A stretch of DNA of 64,000 nt. It comes from Mangrovicoccus algicola. GTDB taxonomy: Bacteria > Pseudomonadota > Alphaproteobacteria > Rhodobacterales > Rhodobacteraceae. The notes below the pieces were generated by a model, which was not told where the DNA came from, made no database searches, and was given only the letters and a program-made list of their open reading frames with translations. Location: assembly GCF_014903745.1 (NCBI RefSeq), contig NZ_JACVXA010000014.1, positions 23,202-87,201 of the forward strand, in the 5' to 3' direction. Positions 46,491-56,190 of this stretch are shown here, one piece after another. Position 1 is the stretch's first letter. Each line of letters begins with the position of its first letter. The position numbers were made by a program, and so were the translations under genes.

Positions 46491-47777
46491 ATGACGACAG
46501 CTAGGATCGACCGGCGGCAGCTGCTCGCCGGAGGCATGGGGCTTGCCCTGGCTTCGGGTCTTGCACCGATGGCACGCGCGGCGGGAACGCCGATCCGCAT
46601 GGTCTGGTGGGGCAACGAGGAACGCGCGCGCCGCACCACCGAGGCCATCCGCGGCTTCGAGGCGGCGCAGGATGACGCGGTCGCCGTGGCCACCGAATAC
46701 ATGGGCTGGGACGATTACTGGACCCGGCTGGCCACGCAGGTGGCAGGCGGCAACGCGCCTGACCTGATCCAGATGGATTACCGCTATCTCTTCGAATATG
46801 TCGGGCGCGGCACGCTTCTGCCCTTGGACGAATATCTGGGCAATGCGCTGGATATCGAGGATTTCGGCAAGGAGAACCTGGCCTCCTGCTCGGTCGACGG
46901 CAAGCTTTACGGCGCCAATGTCGGGGTGAACTCCTTCGGCATGCTGCTGGACCGGGCGGCCTGGGAGGAGGCCGGCATCGAGGCGCCGGAGATCGGCACC
47001 AGCTGGGAGACCTTCGCCGAGCGCTGCGCCGCCTTCAAGGAGGCCACGCCGCGCCGCCGCTTCTATGCCACCGCCGATACCAGCGGGCAGGGCAACAGTT
47101 TCGAGCTGTGGCTGCGCCAGCGCGGCAAGGAGCTGTATACCGAGGCGGGCGAGCTGGCCTATGATGCCGATGACGCGGGCGAATGGTTCGACTACTGGGC
47201 CAAGCTGCGCGCGGCCGGGGGCTGCGTGCCCGCCGATGTGCAGGCGCAGTTCAAGAATTCGCTGGAAACCGCGCCCATCACGCTGGGCACGGCAGCGACG
47301 GATTTCGCCTTCTCCAACCAGTTCACGGGGTATCAGGCCGTCAACAAGGCCAGCCTCGACATGACCGCTCTGCCGGTCCTGCCCGATGGCGCGCCGGGTC
47401 ATTACCTGAAGCCGTCGCAGATGTTCGTCGTCTCCTCCGCCTCCAAGGCGCCCGAGGCGGCGGTCCGCCTGGCGCATTACCTGGTGCGCGATCCGGCCGG
47501 GGCGCTGATCCTCGGGCTCGACCGCGGCGTGCCGGCCTCGCCCGCGATCCGCGAGGCGCTGCTGCCGGAACTGGACGAGGCGCAGAAGAAATCCGTCGCC
47601 TATATCTCGGCCATCGGCGATCTGGCCGGTCCGCTGCCGCCCTCGCCGCCCAAGGGGGCGGGCGAGGCCTATGCGATCATGCTGAAGATCAGCCAGGAGG
47701 TCGCCTTCGGGATGATCGATCCGGCCGAGGGCGGGCGCAAGCTGGTGACCGAGTCCGCCGCCAGCCTGACGAGGTGA
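46491..47777 (+). CDS. Sugar ABC transporter substrate-binding protein with Tat-like signal
   Basis: A 428-residue solute-binding protein of the sugar type. It begins with IDRRQLLAGG, a twin-arginine-like motif, and the signal ends near MARAA; the mature opening TPIRMVWWGNEERARR is typical. ATG 46491 has AGGGAGGGAA upstream; a much longer in-frame frame exists but has no family character before this point. It is the first gene of the second sugar importer. Confidence 0.9.
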   Translation: MTTARIDRRQLLAGGMGLALASGLAPMARAAGTPIRMVWWGNEERARRTTEAIRGFEAAQDDAVAVATEYMGWDDYWTRLATQVAGGNAPDLIQMDYRYLFEYVGRGTLLPLDEYLGNALDIEDFGKENLASCSVDGKLYGANVGVNSFGMLLDRAAWEEAGIEAPEIGTSWETFAERCAAFKEATPRRRFYATADTSGQGNSFELWLRQRGKELYTEAGELAYDADDAGEWFDYWAKLRAAGGCVPADVQAQFKNSLETAPITLGTAATDFAFSNQFTGYQAVNKASLDMTALPVLPDGAPGHYLKPSQMFVVSSASKAPEAAVRLAHYLVRDPAGALILGLDRGVPASPAIREALLPELDEAQKKSVAYISAIGDLAGPLPPSPPKGAGEAYAIMLKISQEVAFGMIDPAEGGRKLVTESAASLTR

Positions 47778-47781
47778 TCCG

Positions 47782-48723
47782 GTGACGATGGAAACCGCCA
47801 CCAATGGATGGGAGGAGGGGCGCCGTCCCCCCTCCCGTTTCGCCGAGGGCCTCCGGCGCAACCTGCCGGGCTACCTGTTCCTGTCCCCCTGGCTGATCGG
47901 GTTCTTCTGCCTGACGCTGGGGCCCGCCCTGGGGTCGCTCTATCTGAGCTTCACCGATTACGACCTGCTGTCCGCGCCGCGCTTTGCCGGGGTGTCGAAC
48001 TATGTCCACATGGCCACGGCCGATCCCAATTTCGGCGCGGCGATGAAGGTGACATTCCTCTATGTCGCGCTGTCGGTGCCGCTGAAGCTGGCCTTCGCCC
48101 TGGCGGTTGCCATGATGCTGAACCGCGGGATGCGCGGCCTGCCGGTCTATCGCGCGATCTTCTACCTGCCGTCGCTTCTGGGCGCCTCGGTTGCCATCGC
48201 CGTCCTGTGGCGGCAGCTTTTCGCCGCCGACGGTCTGGTCAACGACCTTCTCTGGGTCTTCGGGATCGAAGGGCCCAGCTGGATCTCGAATCCGAATTAC
48301 TCGCTCTACACGCTGGTGATCCTGTCGGTCTGGCAGTTCGGATCGCCGATGATCATCTTCCTGGCCGGGCTGCGCCAGATCCCCGCGGACATGTACGAGG
48401 CTGCCAGCATCGACGGCGCGTCGAAGCGGCGCCAGTTCGTGAAGATCACGCTGCCGCTGCTGACGCCGGTGATCTTCTTCAACCTGGTGATCCAGACGAT
48501 CGACGCCTTCAAGGCCTTCACCCCGGCCTTCATCGTCTCGGGGGGATCGGGCGGGCCGATCAATTCCACGCTGTTCTACACGCTCTACCTCTACCAGGAG
48601 GCCTTCGGCTATTTCCGCATGGGCTATGCCTCGGCGCTGGCCTGGGTGCTGGTGGCGATCATCGCGGGCTTCACCGCGCTGAGCTTCCTCTCCACGAAAT
48701 ACTGGGTGCATTACGATGACTGA
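47782..48723 (+). CDS. Sugar ABC transporter permease (MalF/UgpA type)
   Basis: A 313-residue permease with six helices and the EAA loop MYEAASIDGASKRRQFVKIT at residues 205-224. The GTG at 47782 has GAGG seven bases upstream and is preferred over ATG 47788. The gene overlaps the next permease by eight bases. Confidence 0.9.
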   Translation: MTMETATNGWEEGRRPPSRFAEGLRRNLPGYLFLSPWLIGFFCLTLGPALGSLYLSFTDYDLLSAPRFAGVSNYVHMATADPNFGAAMKVTFLYVALSVPLKLAFALAVAMMLNRGMRGLPVYRAIFYLPSLLGASVAIAVLWRQLFAADGLVNDLLWVFGIEGPSWISNPNYSLYTLVILSVWQFGSPMIIFLAGLRQIPADMYEAASIDGASKRRQFVKITLPLLTPVIFFNLVIQTIDAFKAFTPAFIVSGGSGGPINSTLFYTLYLYQEAFGYFRMGYASALAWVLVAIIAGFTALSFLSTKYWVHYDD

Positions 48724-49594
48724 TGCCGCCGCCCAGGCCCTGCCGGGCCAGCAGCCGGCCTATCCCGCGCTGCGTTCCGCGATCAGCCATTCGGTCCTGA
48801 TGGCCGTGTCCTTCGTGATGCTCTACCCGATCCTGTGGATGCTGGCCGGGTCGCTGCGTCCCGCCGACGACTTGTTCGGCGGCAATACCAGCTTGATCCC
48901 GTCGCAGGTCACCATCGAGGCCTACAAGGACGGCTGGTTCGGGTTGCAGATCAGCTTCGGCAAGTTCTTCGTCAACTCGCTGATCATCGCCACCCTGGCC
49001 ACGATCGGCAACGTCCTGGCCGCCTCGCTGGCCGCCTTCGCCTTCACGCGGCTGAAATTCCGCGGCCGGGCGATCTGGTTCGCGCTGATGCTGGGGACGC
49101 TGATGCTGCCCTATCACGTGACGCTGATCCCGCAATACGTGCTGTTCCTGAAGCTCGGCTGGGTGAACACCTGGCTGCCGCTGATCGTGCCGAAATACTT
49201 CGCGGTCGACGCCTTCTTCATCTTCCTGATGGTGCAGTTCTTCCGCGGCATCCCGCGCGAGCTGGACGAGGCGGCGATGATGGATGGCTGCAGCCCCTGG
49301 CGGATTTATACCCGCATCATGCTGCCCCTGTCGCTGCCGGTGCTGGCGACGGCCGCGATCTTCTCCTTCATCTGGACCTGGGAAGATTTCTTCGGACCGC
49401 TCATCTATATCAGCGATACCGGGCTCTACACCGTGCAGCTGGCGCTGCGCTCCTTCATCGACAGTTCCGGATCGACGAACTGGAACGCGCTTTTCGCGAT
49501 GTCCGTCCTGTCGCTGATCCCGATCTTTCTCATCTTCCTCTTCTTCCAGCGCCTCCTGATCGAGGGCATCGCCACCACCGGCATGAAGCGCTGA
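48716..49594 (+). CDS. Sugar ABC transporter permease (MalG/UgpE type)
   Basis: A 292-residue permease with six helices and the EAA loop ELDEAAMMDGCSPWRIYTRI near residue 185. It ends IEGIATTGMKR, typical of the family. Partner of the preceding permease and followed after 18 bp by the ATPase gene. Confidence 0.9.
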   Translation: MTDAAAQALPGQQPAYPALRSAISHSVLMAVSFVMLYPILWMLAGSLRPADDLFGGNTSLIPSQVTIEAYKDGWFGLQISFGKFFVNSLIIATLATIGNVLAASLAAFAFTRLKFRGRAIWFALMLGTLMLPYHVTLIPQYVLFLKLGWVNTWLPLIVPKYFAVDAFFIFLMVQFFRGIPRELDEAAMMDGCSPWRIYTRIMLPLSLPVLATAAIFSFIWTWEDFFGPLIYISDTGLYTVQLALRSFIDSSGSTNWNALFAMSVLSLIPIFLIFLFFQRLLIEGIATTGMKR

Positions 49595-49612
49595 GGCACA
49601 AGGAGACTTGTC

Positions 49613-50686
49613 ATGACCACGCCAATCCGCCTGCGCAACGTCACCAAGCGCTTCGGCGCCGTCGAGGTGATCCGGGACCTCGATCTCGATATCGAACCGG
49701 GACAGTTCACCGTCTTCGTCGGCCCCTCGGGCTGCGGGAAATCCACCCTCCTGCGGATGATCGCGGGGCTGGAGACCATCTCGGACGGCGACCTGCTGAT
49801 CGGGGGGCAGCGCATGAACGACACGCCCGCCTCGAAACGCGGCATCGCCATGGTGTTCCAGTCCTACGCGCTCTACCCGCACATGTCGGTGCGCAAGAAC
49901 CTGGCCTTCGGGCTGGAGACGATGCGCATGAGCCGTGCCGAGATCGACCGGCGGGTGAATGCCGCCGCCGAGACGCTGCAGATCACCCAGCTTCTGGAAC
50001 GCAGGCCCAAGGCGCTGTCCGGCGGGCAGCGCCAGCGCGTCGCCATCGGCCGGTCGATCGTGCGCGACCCCGACATCTTCCTCTTCGACGAACCGCTGTC
50101 GAACCTGGATGCGGAACTGCGCGTGCAGATGCGGGTGGAGATCTCCAAGCTGCATGAACGCCTCGGCAATACCATGATCTACGTCACCCATGACCAGGTG
50201 GAGGCGATGACCATGGCCGACCGCATCGTGGTGCTGAAAGGCGGGCAGGTGATGCAGGCCGGCACGCCGCTGGAACTGTATAACAGCCCGGCCAACCGTT
50301 TCGTCGCGGGGTTCATCGGCTCGCCCAAGATGAACTTCCTCGACGCCACCGCCTCGGAGGCGGGGATCGACGTGGCAGGACAGCGCCTGGACGGGATTGC
50401 CGCGAGGCCCGCGCCGGGGCGGCTGACCTTCGGCATCCGTCCCGAACATGTCGAGATCGGCAGCGGCGGCGGCGGCGCCAGCCTGGGCGAGGCGCGGGTC
50501 GATCTGGTCGAGCATCTCGGCGGCACGACCGTCCTTTATGCCGTGACGCCCTCGGGCGAGAGCCTGAATGTCGTCGCCCCCGGCCAGCAGGGCATCCGCA
50601 CCGGCGATGTCCTGCCCCTGCGGCTCGACCCGGCCAATGCCCATGTCTTTGCCGAGGACGGCTCCGCGCTGCGACGCAGCGCCTGA
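49613..50686 (+). CDS. Sugar ABC transporter ATP-binding protein (UgpC/MsmK type)
   Basis: A 357-residue ATPase with Walker A GPSGCGKST, signature LSGGQRQRVAIGRSI, Walker B IFLFDEPLSNLD, switch His in YVTHDQVEAMT and a regulatory C-domain (FGIRPEHVE). It is a paralogue of the ATPase at 37030-38115. A terminator-like hairpin begins three bases after its stop. Confidence 0.93.
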   Translation: MTTPIRLRNVTKRFGAVEVIRDLDLDIEPGQFTVFVGPSGCGKSTLLRMIAGLETISDGDLLIGGQRMNDTPASKRGIAMVFQSYALYPHMSVRKNLAFGLETMRMSRAEIDRRVNAAAETLQITQLLERRPKALSGGQRQRVAIGRSIVRDPDIFLFDEPLSNLDAELRVQMRVEISKLHERLGNTMIYVTHDQVEAMTMADRIVVLKGGQVMQAGTPLELYNSPANRFVAGFIGSPKMNFLDATASEAGIDVAGQRLDGIAARPAPGRLTFGIRPEHVEIGSGGGGASLGEARVDLVEHLGGTTVLYAVTPSGESLNVVAPGQQGIRTGDVLPLRLDPANAHVFAEDGSALRRSA

Positions 50687-50688
50687 CC

Positions 50689-50713
50689 GGGTGCGGGACC
50701 CGGTCCCGCACCC
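50689..50713 (+). terminator. Terminator hairpin after second sugar importer
   Basis: A perfect 10-bp inverted repeat GGGTGCGGGA / TCCCGCACCC with a 5-base loop, followed shortly by CTTT. It separates the importer from the Gfo/Idh gene at 50840, which may be transcribed by read-through or from its own promoter in the 126 bp that follow. Confidence 0.65.
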
Positions 50714-50839
50714 GCCTTTCCGCGTCCGCCTGCGGCGGCGCCCCCGCCACCTGTCGGCCGGTCCGCGACCGGCCCCGGCAGCTCCCTGTTTCCAGGGCGC
50801 CGTACCTGTTCGCGCGCCCGCCTGTTCGAGAGACCGCAG

Positions 50840-52135
50840 ATGAAATACGCAATCGTCGGCACCGGATCCCGCCACCAGATGTTCCGCAGCGCCGTCGCCG
50901 AGACCTATGCCGCAGAGAATGACCTGGTGGGGCTGTGCGACCTCAACGGCCACCGGCTGGCCCTGTCGGCGGCGGCCGTGCCCGATCCCGGCGGCAACGG
51001 CATCGCCACCTACCGGGCGGGGGAGTTCCCGCGGATGCTCTCCGAGCAGAAGCCCGACACCGTCATCGTCACCGTGCCCGATGACCTGCACCATGAATAC
51101 ATGGTCGAGGCGATGCGCGCGGGATGCGATGTGATCACGGAAAAGCCGATGACCGTCGATCTGGGCAAGCTGAAGGCGATCCTCGACGCGCAGGCCGAGA
51201 CCGGGCGGCGCGTGACCGTGACCTTCAACTACCGCTACACGCCGGCGCGCACCCAGATCAAGGACCTGCTGATGTCCGGCGCCATCGGCAAGGTGACGGC
51301 GATCGATTTCCGCTGGCACCTGGACCGGGTGCACGGGGCCGATTACTTCCGTCGCTGGCACCGGCACAAGGACCGCTCGGGCGGGCTTCTGGTGCACAAG
51401 TCCACCCACCATTTCGACCTGGTGAACTGGTGGCTGGGATCGACCCCCGAGACGGTCACCGCCCATGGCGCGCGCCACATGTACCGCCCCGAGACCGGCG
51501 ACGCGATGGGGCTGGTCCCGCGCGGGCCGCGCTGCCATGTCTGCCCCTCTGCTTCCGCCTGCCAGTTCCGCATGGATCTGGAGACCGACGAGAAGCTGCG
51601 GACCATGTATCTGGAGGCGGAGGAGGAGGACGGCTACCTGCGCGATGCCTGCGTCTTCGATCCCGAGATCAGCATCGAGGACACGATGCAGGTCCATGCC
51701 CGCTACCGCTCGGGCGCGCTCTTGAACTACACGCTGACCGCCTATTCGCCCTGGGAGGGGCTGGACATCACCTTCCAGGGCACGGAAGGCGAGCTGACCC
51801 ACCGCCATGTGGAGGTGCACGGCGTCTTCGGCGGCCAGCGCGAGAAGGCCGAGGGCCGCGAGTCGATGCGCACCGTGCTGCACCGCGCGGGAGAGGCGCC
51901 CGAGGTTCTGGATGTCTGGCAGGGGGAGGGCGACCATGGCGGCGCCGATCCGGTGATGCTGGGCTACCTGTTCGACCCGGCGGTCGAGCCCGACCGCTAT
52001 GGCCGCGGCTCGACCCATGTCGACGGCGCCTGGTCGATCCTGACCGGCATCGCGGCCAATGCCTCGATCGAGCGCGGCCAGGCGGTGGGCGTCGACGGGC
52101 TCCTGGCCGAGCACGGCATCGTCCTGCCCTGCTGA
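50840..52135 (+). CDS. Gfo/Idh/MocA family dehydrogenase, third copy
   Basis: A 431-residue oxidoreductase with AIVGTGSRHQMF at the start, E-K-P in TEKPMTVD and KSTHHFDLVNWW as the catalytic-domain His motif. It is longer than the other two copies, with an inserted cysteine-containing stretch (RGPRCHVCPSASACQF, around residue 230-245) holding three cysteines; this could bind a metal or stabilise a loop. It probably acts on the sugar imported by the preceding transporter. Confidence 0.85.
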   Translation: MKYAIVGTGSRHQMFRSAVAETYAAENDLVGLCDLNGHRLALSAAAVPDPGGNGIATYRAGEFPRMLSEQKPDTVIVTVPDDLHHEYMVEAMRAGCDVITEKPMTVDLGKLKAILDAQAETGRRVTVTFNYRYTPARTQIKDLLMSGAIGKVTAIDFRWHLDRVHGADYFRRWHRHKDRSGGLLVHKSTHHFDLVNWWLGSTPETVTAHGARHMYRPETGDAMGLVPRGPRCHVCPSASACQFRMDLETDEKLRTMYLEAEEEDGYLRDACVFDPEISIEDTMQVHARYRSGALLNYTLTAYSPWEGLDITFQGTEGELTHRHVEVHGVFGGQREKAEGRESMRTVLHRAGEAPEVLDVWQGEGDHGGADPVMLGYLFDPAVEPDRYGRGSTHVDGAWSILTGIAANASIERGQAVGVDGLLAEHGIVLPC

Positions 52136-52142
52136 GCAGGGC
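52126..52142. terminator. Convergent hairpin with a stop codon in the loop
   Basis: A perfect 7-bp inverted repeat GCCCTGC-TGA-GCAGGGC. The loop is the TGA stop codon (52133-52135) of the Gfo/Idh gene. It lies between that gene and the convergent RTX gene, which ends at 52155. Confidence 0.5.
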
Positions 52143-52154
52143 GGGCGGGGCGGA

Positions 52155-53918
52155 TCACAACAGGTCGATCCGCCCTTCCAGCGCCGACAGCGCGATATCG
52201 CGCAGCAGCAGTTCCGCCCCGTTGTCGAAGGCGATCAGCACATCGTCGCCCTGCTGCTTCGCGCGGTCCGTCACGTCCCCGGCATCGCCGCGGAAACCGC
52301 CGATCAGCAGCCGGTCGGCGCCGGTGCCGAAATCGGCGATCACGTCGCGGGACCCGGCATTGAGCGCCGCCGAGAAGACGAAGCTGTCGGCCCCGCTGCC
52401 GCCGGTCATCGTGTCGCTGCCGATCCCGCCATCCAGCCGGTCGCGGCCGCTGCCGCCGTAAAGGCGGTCCTGCCCCGCATTGCCGAACAGCCGGTCGTCC
52501 CGGGCGCCGCCGAACAGGCGGTCCGCGCCGGATCCGCCTTCCAGAAGGTCGTTTCCATTGCCGCCCCAGAGCCGGTCCGCGCCATCCTCGCCCGACAGCC
52601 GGTCATGCCCGGACTGGCCCGATAGCGTATCGTTGCCGATCCCGCCCGACAGCCGGTCCCAGCCATTGCCGCCGCGCAACTCGTCCCGTCCCTGTCCGCC
52701 TTTCAGCGTGTCGGCGCCGTTGCCGCCCAGCAGCCAGTCGCGATCCGCGCCCCCGAACAGGCGGTCGCGCCCGTCATGGCCGGACAGGTAGTCCCGGCCC
52801 GCGCCGCCGTCATAGACATCATCGCCCGCCCCGAAGATGCCGCGATCCGATCCGCCCGTGCCTGCCGCCGCGCCCTCGGCGCCGAAGACGTGCAGCACCT
52901 CGCCGCTGTCTCCGCCGCTGGCGACCAGCGACAGCGCGCCAAGCGCCAGCCCGGCCGCCGGGGCGTTGTCGGTGACGAAGCCCAGCAGCGAGGCGGCGCT
53001 CAGCGCGTTCGCGGCTTCCCATGCCTCGATGGTGTCGTGATCGGCCAGCGTGCCGTCCGCATCGGCGAACAGTCCGATCAGGTCAAGCCGCGGCGCGATG
53101 AACCGCGCCTGCAGGGACTCCGCCAGCGCGTCAATGGCGCTGACCGTTCCGGTCAGATCCGCCAGACCGGCGCGGCCGCGATCGGCCAGGTGCATCTGCA
53201 TCAGCATCAGCGCCGCACCGGTCAGGGACTCGGCGAGATAGGGGATTTCGTATTCCGCCTGCCAGGGATCGCCGGGATCCAGCGGGACGCTCCGGTAGCC
53301 ATCGGCGATCTGGTACAGGGTCGGGGACAGGGCGACGCTTTCGGCGACATCCTCGAGGTAGAGCTGCGCCTCCAGCAGGTGGCGTTCCGAGGCGGGGCCG
53401 GTGATCAGGTTATAGGGTTCCGGCGACGCGATCCGCGACAATTCTTCGCCGGAGATGTAGTAGACGCGCCAGAAACTGTCGGTCTGGGTCAGGCCCGGAT
53501 ACTTGTCCTGCCAGTCGCGGCCGCGCCATTCCAGATAGGCGTCCGTGGGAAAGGTATACACGCCGGAGATGCTGGTCTTGTAGTAATCCGACCCGGTCCA
53601 GTCCCCGTCCGGCGATCCGTTGACCCAGTCGGAGGGTTCGTCGGGATCGTTGTAGACGCCGTATTTGCCTTCCGTCAGCTCGACCACCGTCTCGGTGTAA
53701 TTGCCCAGCGTCAGCGACTCGTTGAAGACGGAATAGTCGATGTAACCGAAGCTGTCGCCATAGGCGGGGTCCTCCACCAGCGTTTCGGGAAACGGCGCCT
53801 CGCTGTAGGTGACGCTGAATCTGACATGGAGGCGGACCGTCTCGGCGGCGAAGTCGCCGACACGGAGATTGACGGAATAGGTCACGGCGGCGGGATCCTG
53901 AAGCTTGCTGACACTCAC
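52155..53918 (-). CDS. RTX calcium-binding protein, probably type I secreted
   Basis: A 587-residue protein. Residues ~362-512 are about sixteen tandem glycine/aspartate nonapeptides of the form G-G-x-G-x-D-x-L/I-x, the calcium-binding RTX repeat. The C-terminal ~70 residues (DSFVFSAALNAG, then DVIADFGTGADRLLI) resemble the peptidase-M10-type end that follows RTX arrays in type I secreted proteins. The first ~345 residues are acidic, lack a signal peptide and match no family I recognise; no protease, lipase or adhesin motif is seen. Start: GTG 53918, uncertain. No type I secretion genes are in the window. Confidence 0.85.
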   Translation of the reverse strand: MSVSKLQDPAAVTYSVNLRVGDFAAETVRLHVRFSVTYSEAPFPETLVEDPAYGDSFGYIDYSVFNESLTLGNYTETVVELTEGKYGVYNDPDEPSDWVNGSPDGDWTGSDYYKTSISGVYTFPTDAYLEWRGRDWQDKYPGLTQTDSFWRVYYISGEELSRIASPEPYNLITGPASERHLLEAQLYLEDVAESVALSPTLYQIADGYRSVPLDPGDPWQAEYEIPYLAESLTGAALMLMQMHLADRGRAGLADLTGTVSAIDALAESLQARFIAPRLDLIGLFADADGTLADHDTIEAWEAANALSAASLLGFVTDNAPAAGLALGALSLVASGGDSGEVLHVFGAEGAAAGTGGSDRGIFGAGDDVYDGGAGRDYLSGHDGRDRLFGGADRDWLLGGNGADTLKGGQGRDELRGGNGWDRLSGGIGNDTLSGQSGHDRLSGEDGADRLWGGNGNDLLEGGSGADRLFGGARDDRLFGNAGQDRLYGGSGRDRLDGGIGSDTMTGGSGADSFVFSAALNAGSRDVIADFGTGADRLLIGGFRGDAGDVTDRAKQQGDDVLIAFDNGAELLLRDIALSALEGRIDLL

Positions 53919-53999
53919 TCCCGCCTGAACAAAGCAGGAATGACTGATGCATTCAAGAAAACCATTGCCGCTGCGGCAGCACGGCGCGCGCGTGCCCCG

Positions 54000-55169
54000 T
54001 CAGAGCGCGACGCGGTCCCGGCGGGCGCGTTCCGTGGCCGATTTCAGCTGGCCGCAGGCGGCCATGATGTCCTCGCCGCGCGGCGTGCGGATCGGCGAGG
54101 AATAGCCGGCCTTGTAGACGATATCGGCGAATTTCTCGATCCGCTCCCAGTCCGAGCGCTGATAGGGGGCGCCGGGCCATTCGTTGAACGGGATCAGGTT
54201 GATCTTCGCCGGGATGCCCGAGATCAGCTTGACAAGCCGCCGCGCATCCTCGTCGCTGTCATTGACGTCCTTCAGCATGACGTATTCGAAGGTGATCCGC
54301 TCGGAATTCGAGGCCTTGGGATAGGCGCGCAGCGCGTCCAGCAGGGTCTCGATGTTCCATTTCCTGTTGATCGGCACCAGGCGGTCGCGCACTTCGTCGG
54401 TGGTCGCGTGGAAGCTGACCGCCAGCTGGCAGCCGATCTCGGTGGCGGCGCGGGCGATTTCCGGCACCACGCCGGACGTCGACAGGGTGATGCGGCGGCG
54501 CGACAGGCTGATGCCTTCCGGGTCCATCGCGATCTTCATCGCGTCGCGGACATTCTCGAAATTGTACAGCGGCTCGCCCATGCCCATCAGCACGATATTG
54601 GACAGAAGCCGCGCCTCGTTCTTGGGCTTGCCGGGTTCCGGCCATTCGCCCAGGTCGTCGCGCACCAGCATGACCTGGCCGATGATCTCGCCGGGGGTCA
54701 GGTTGCGCACCAGTTTCTGCGTGCCGGTATGGCAGAAGGAACAGGTCAGCGTGCAGCCCACCTGGGAGGAGATGCACAGCGTGCCGCGATCCGCCTCGGG
54801 GATGTAGACGACCTCGACCTCGTGGCCGCCGGCGATCCTGACCAGGTATTTGCGCGTGCCGTCCGCCGAGACCTGTTTCGACACGATCTCTGGCAGCTCG
54901 ATGACGAACCGTCCGGCCAGGTCGGCCCGGAAGCTCTTGGCCAGGTTGGTCATGTCGTCGAAGGAGCGGACCCCGCGTTCGTAGATCCAGGCCCAGAGCT
55001 GATTGACGCGCATCTTCAGCTGTTTCTCGGGCACGCCGGTCTCGGCCAGCGCGTCGCGCAGCTTGTCGCGGGTCAGCCCGACAAGGTTCACCGGTCCCTC
55101 CGGCAGCTTGCGCGGAAGGGTCATGACATCCTGGGTGATCGGCGCAGATGCGGCGTGCAGTTCGGTCAT
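54000..55169 (-). CDS. rlmN: 23S rRNA (adenine-2503-C2) and tRNA methyltransferase RlmN
   Basis: A 389-residue radical-SAM methyltransferase. The cluster motif is C139-xxx-C143-xx-C146 in [19 protein letters not shown] follows around residue 195, and the catalytic C-terminal cysteine lies in MAACGQL. It methylates A2503 of 23S rRNA and A37 of some tRNAs. The gene stands alone on the minus strand. As a near-universal housekeeping gene, it adds to the view that this replicon carries core functions. Confidence 0.96.
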   Translation of the reverse strand: MTELHAASAPITQDVMTLPRKLPEGPVNLVGLTRDKLRDALAETGVPEKQLKMRVNQLWAWIYERGVRSFDDMTNLAKSFRADLAGRFVIELPEIVSKQVSADGTRKYLVRIAGGHEVEVVYIPEADRGTLCISSQVGCTLTCSFCHTGTQKLVRNLTPGEIIGQVMLVRDDLGEWPEPGKPKNEARLLSNIVLMGMGEPLYNFENVRDAMKIAMDPEGISLSRRRITLSTSGVVPEIARAATEIGCQLAVSFHATTDEVRDRLVPINRKWNIETLLDALRAYPKASNSERITFEYVMLKDVNDSDEDARRLVKLISGIPAKINLIPFNEWPGAPYQRSDWERIEKFADIVYKAGYSSPIRTPRGEDIMAACGQLKSATERARRDRVAL

Positions 55170-55248
55170 CGGGCGACTCCTGGGTGGGGCGAAGGCGAGT
55201 CGCTACCACAAAAGCACGGGTTTGCCTAGGCCCCGGAGGACCGGTCTG

Positions 55249-56190
55249 TCAGGCGGGAACGGCGTCGTCGCTGTCGCCCTGGTCCTGGCGCACGGGCAGG
55301 GCAGAGGCGGCGGTGACCACGAGGCCCGCGATATCCGCGCCGCGATCCTGCCGGAGCACGGCCTCCTCCAGCCCGATCTGCGCGAAACCCGCCGCCTGCA
55401 GCACCGCGCGCAGATAGGCGGCGGAATGGGCAAAGCGGCGGCTGTCGCGGAGCGTCAGCGGCGCCTCGCCCTTCTCGACGGTGAAGGCCAGCACGCCGCC
55501 CGGCGCCAGCGATCCCGCCGCCCAGGCGAGGATCCGCTCCAGGGCGCCGAGATAGATGAAGACATCCGCCGCCAGGATGAGGTCATAGCGCGTCGCATCG
55601 ATTTCCAGCCGCGAAAGATCGCGTTTCTCCAGCGCGTCATAGATCCCCTTGGCCGCCGCTTCCCGCAGCATCCCCGCCGAGATGTCCCAGCCGCCGAGCC
55701 AGTCGCAGCGGGGGCGCAGCACCTCGCCCGCCAGCCCGGTGCCGCAGCCAAGGTCGATGGCCCGCGCAAAGCGGCGCGGCGGCAGCGCCCGGGCCAGCAG
55801 CTGCGGCGCACGATAGGCCAGCTGATCGACCAGGGAGGCCTCGAAGCGCGGGGCATACTGGTCGAAAAGCGCCTCGACGAAGGCGGGGGGGACGGCCTCG
55901 GTCACGGGGACGGCGCGCATGAGGTCGCGTTTCATCCCGGCCCCGAACCGGTCGGCCGGGTCGGCCGCGACGGCGCGGTCCCAGGCCGCGATCGCGGCGG
56001 CGGCATCGCCCGCCGCCTCGTGCCATTCGCCCAGCCGGAACCAGCCCGCAGCCCAGTCCGGCACCAGTGCCAGCGCCCCGGCCAGGACTTCTGCCGCCGC
56101 GTGCAGATCCCCCGCCGCGGCCAGGCCTTCGGCAAATTCAAGTCGGCGGTCGGCATCCGGCCGGCCCGAGCTCACGCGTGTCGCGATCAT
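55249..56190 (-). CDS. TPR-containing SAM-dependent methyltransferase
   Basis: A 313-residue protein. The N-terminal ~85 residues form TPR-like helical repeats (LHAAAEVLAGALALVPDWAA, then AAIAAWDRAVAADPADR), followed by a class I methyltransferase with motif I AIDLGCGTGLAGE and motif II-like YDLILAADVFIYLG. ATG 56190 is chosen because the family sequence starts just after it. Similar TPR-methyltransferases are common in alphaproteobacteria, but the substrate is unknown. It is divergent from the uronate-dehydrogenase-like gene. Confidence 0.82.
   Translation of the reverse strand: MIATRVSSGRPDADRRLEFAEGLAAAGDLHAAAEVLAGALALVPDWAAGWFRLGEWHEAAGDAAAAIAAWDRAVAADPADRFGAGMKRDLMRAVPVTEAVPPAFVEALFDQYAPRFEASLVDQLAYRAPQLLARALPPRRFARAIDLGCGTGLAGEVLRPRCDWLGGWDISAGMLREAAAKGIYDALEKRDLSRLEIDATRYDLILAADVFIYLGALERILAWAAGSLAPGGVLAFTVEKGEAPLTLRDSRRFAHSAAYLRAVLQAAGFAQIGLEEAVLRQDRGADIAGLVVTAASALPVRQDQGDSDDAVPA

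Noticed and set aside
53410..53952. A 180-codon frame with an ATG start overlapping the 5' end of the RTX gene in another frame
   Set aside because: Arg-rich shadow peptide; the RTX frame has normal composition throughout. A frameshift joining the two was considered, but the RTX N-terminus reads well without it.
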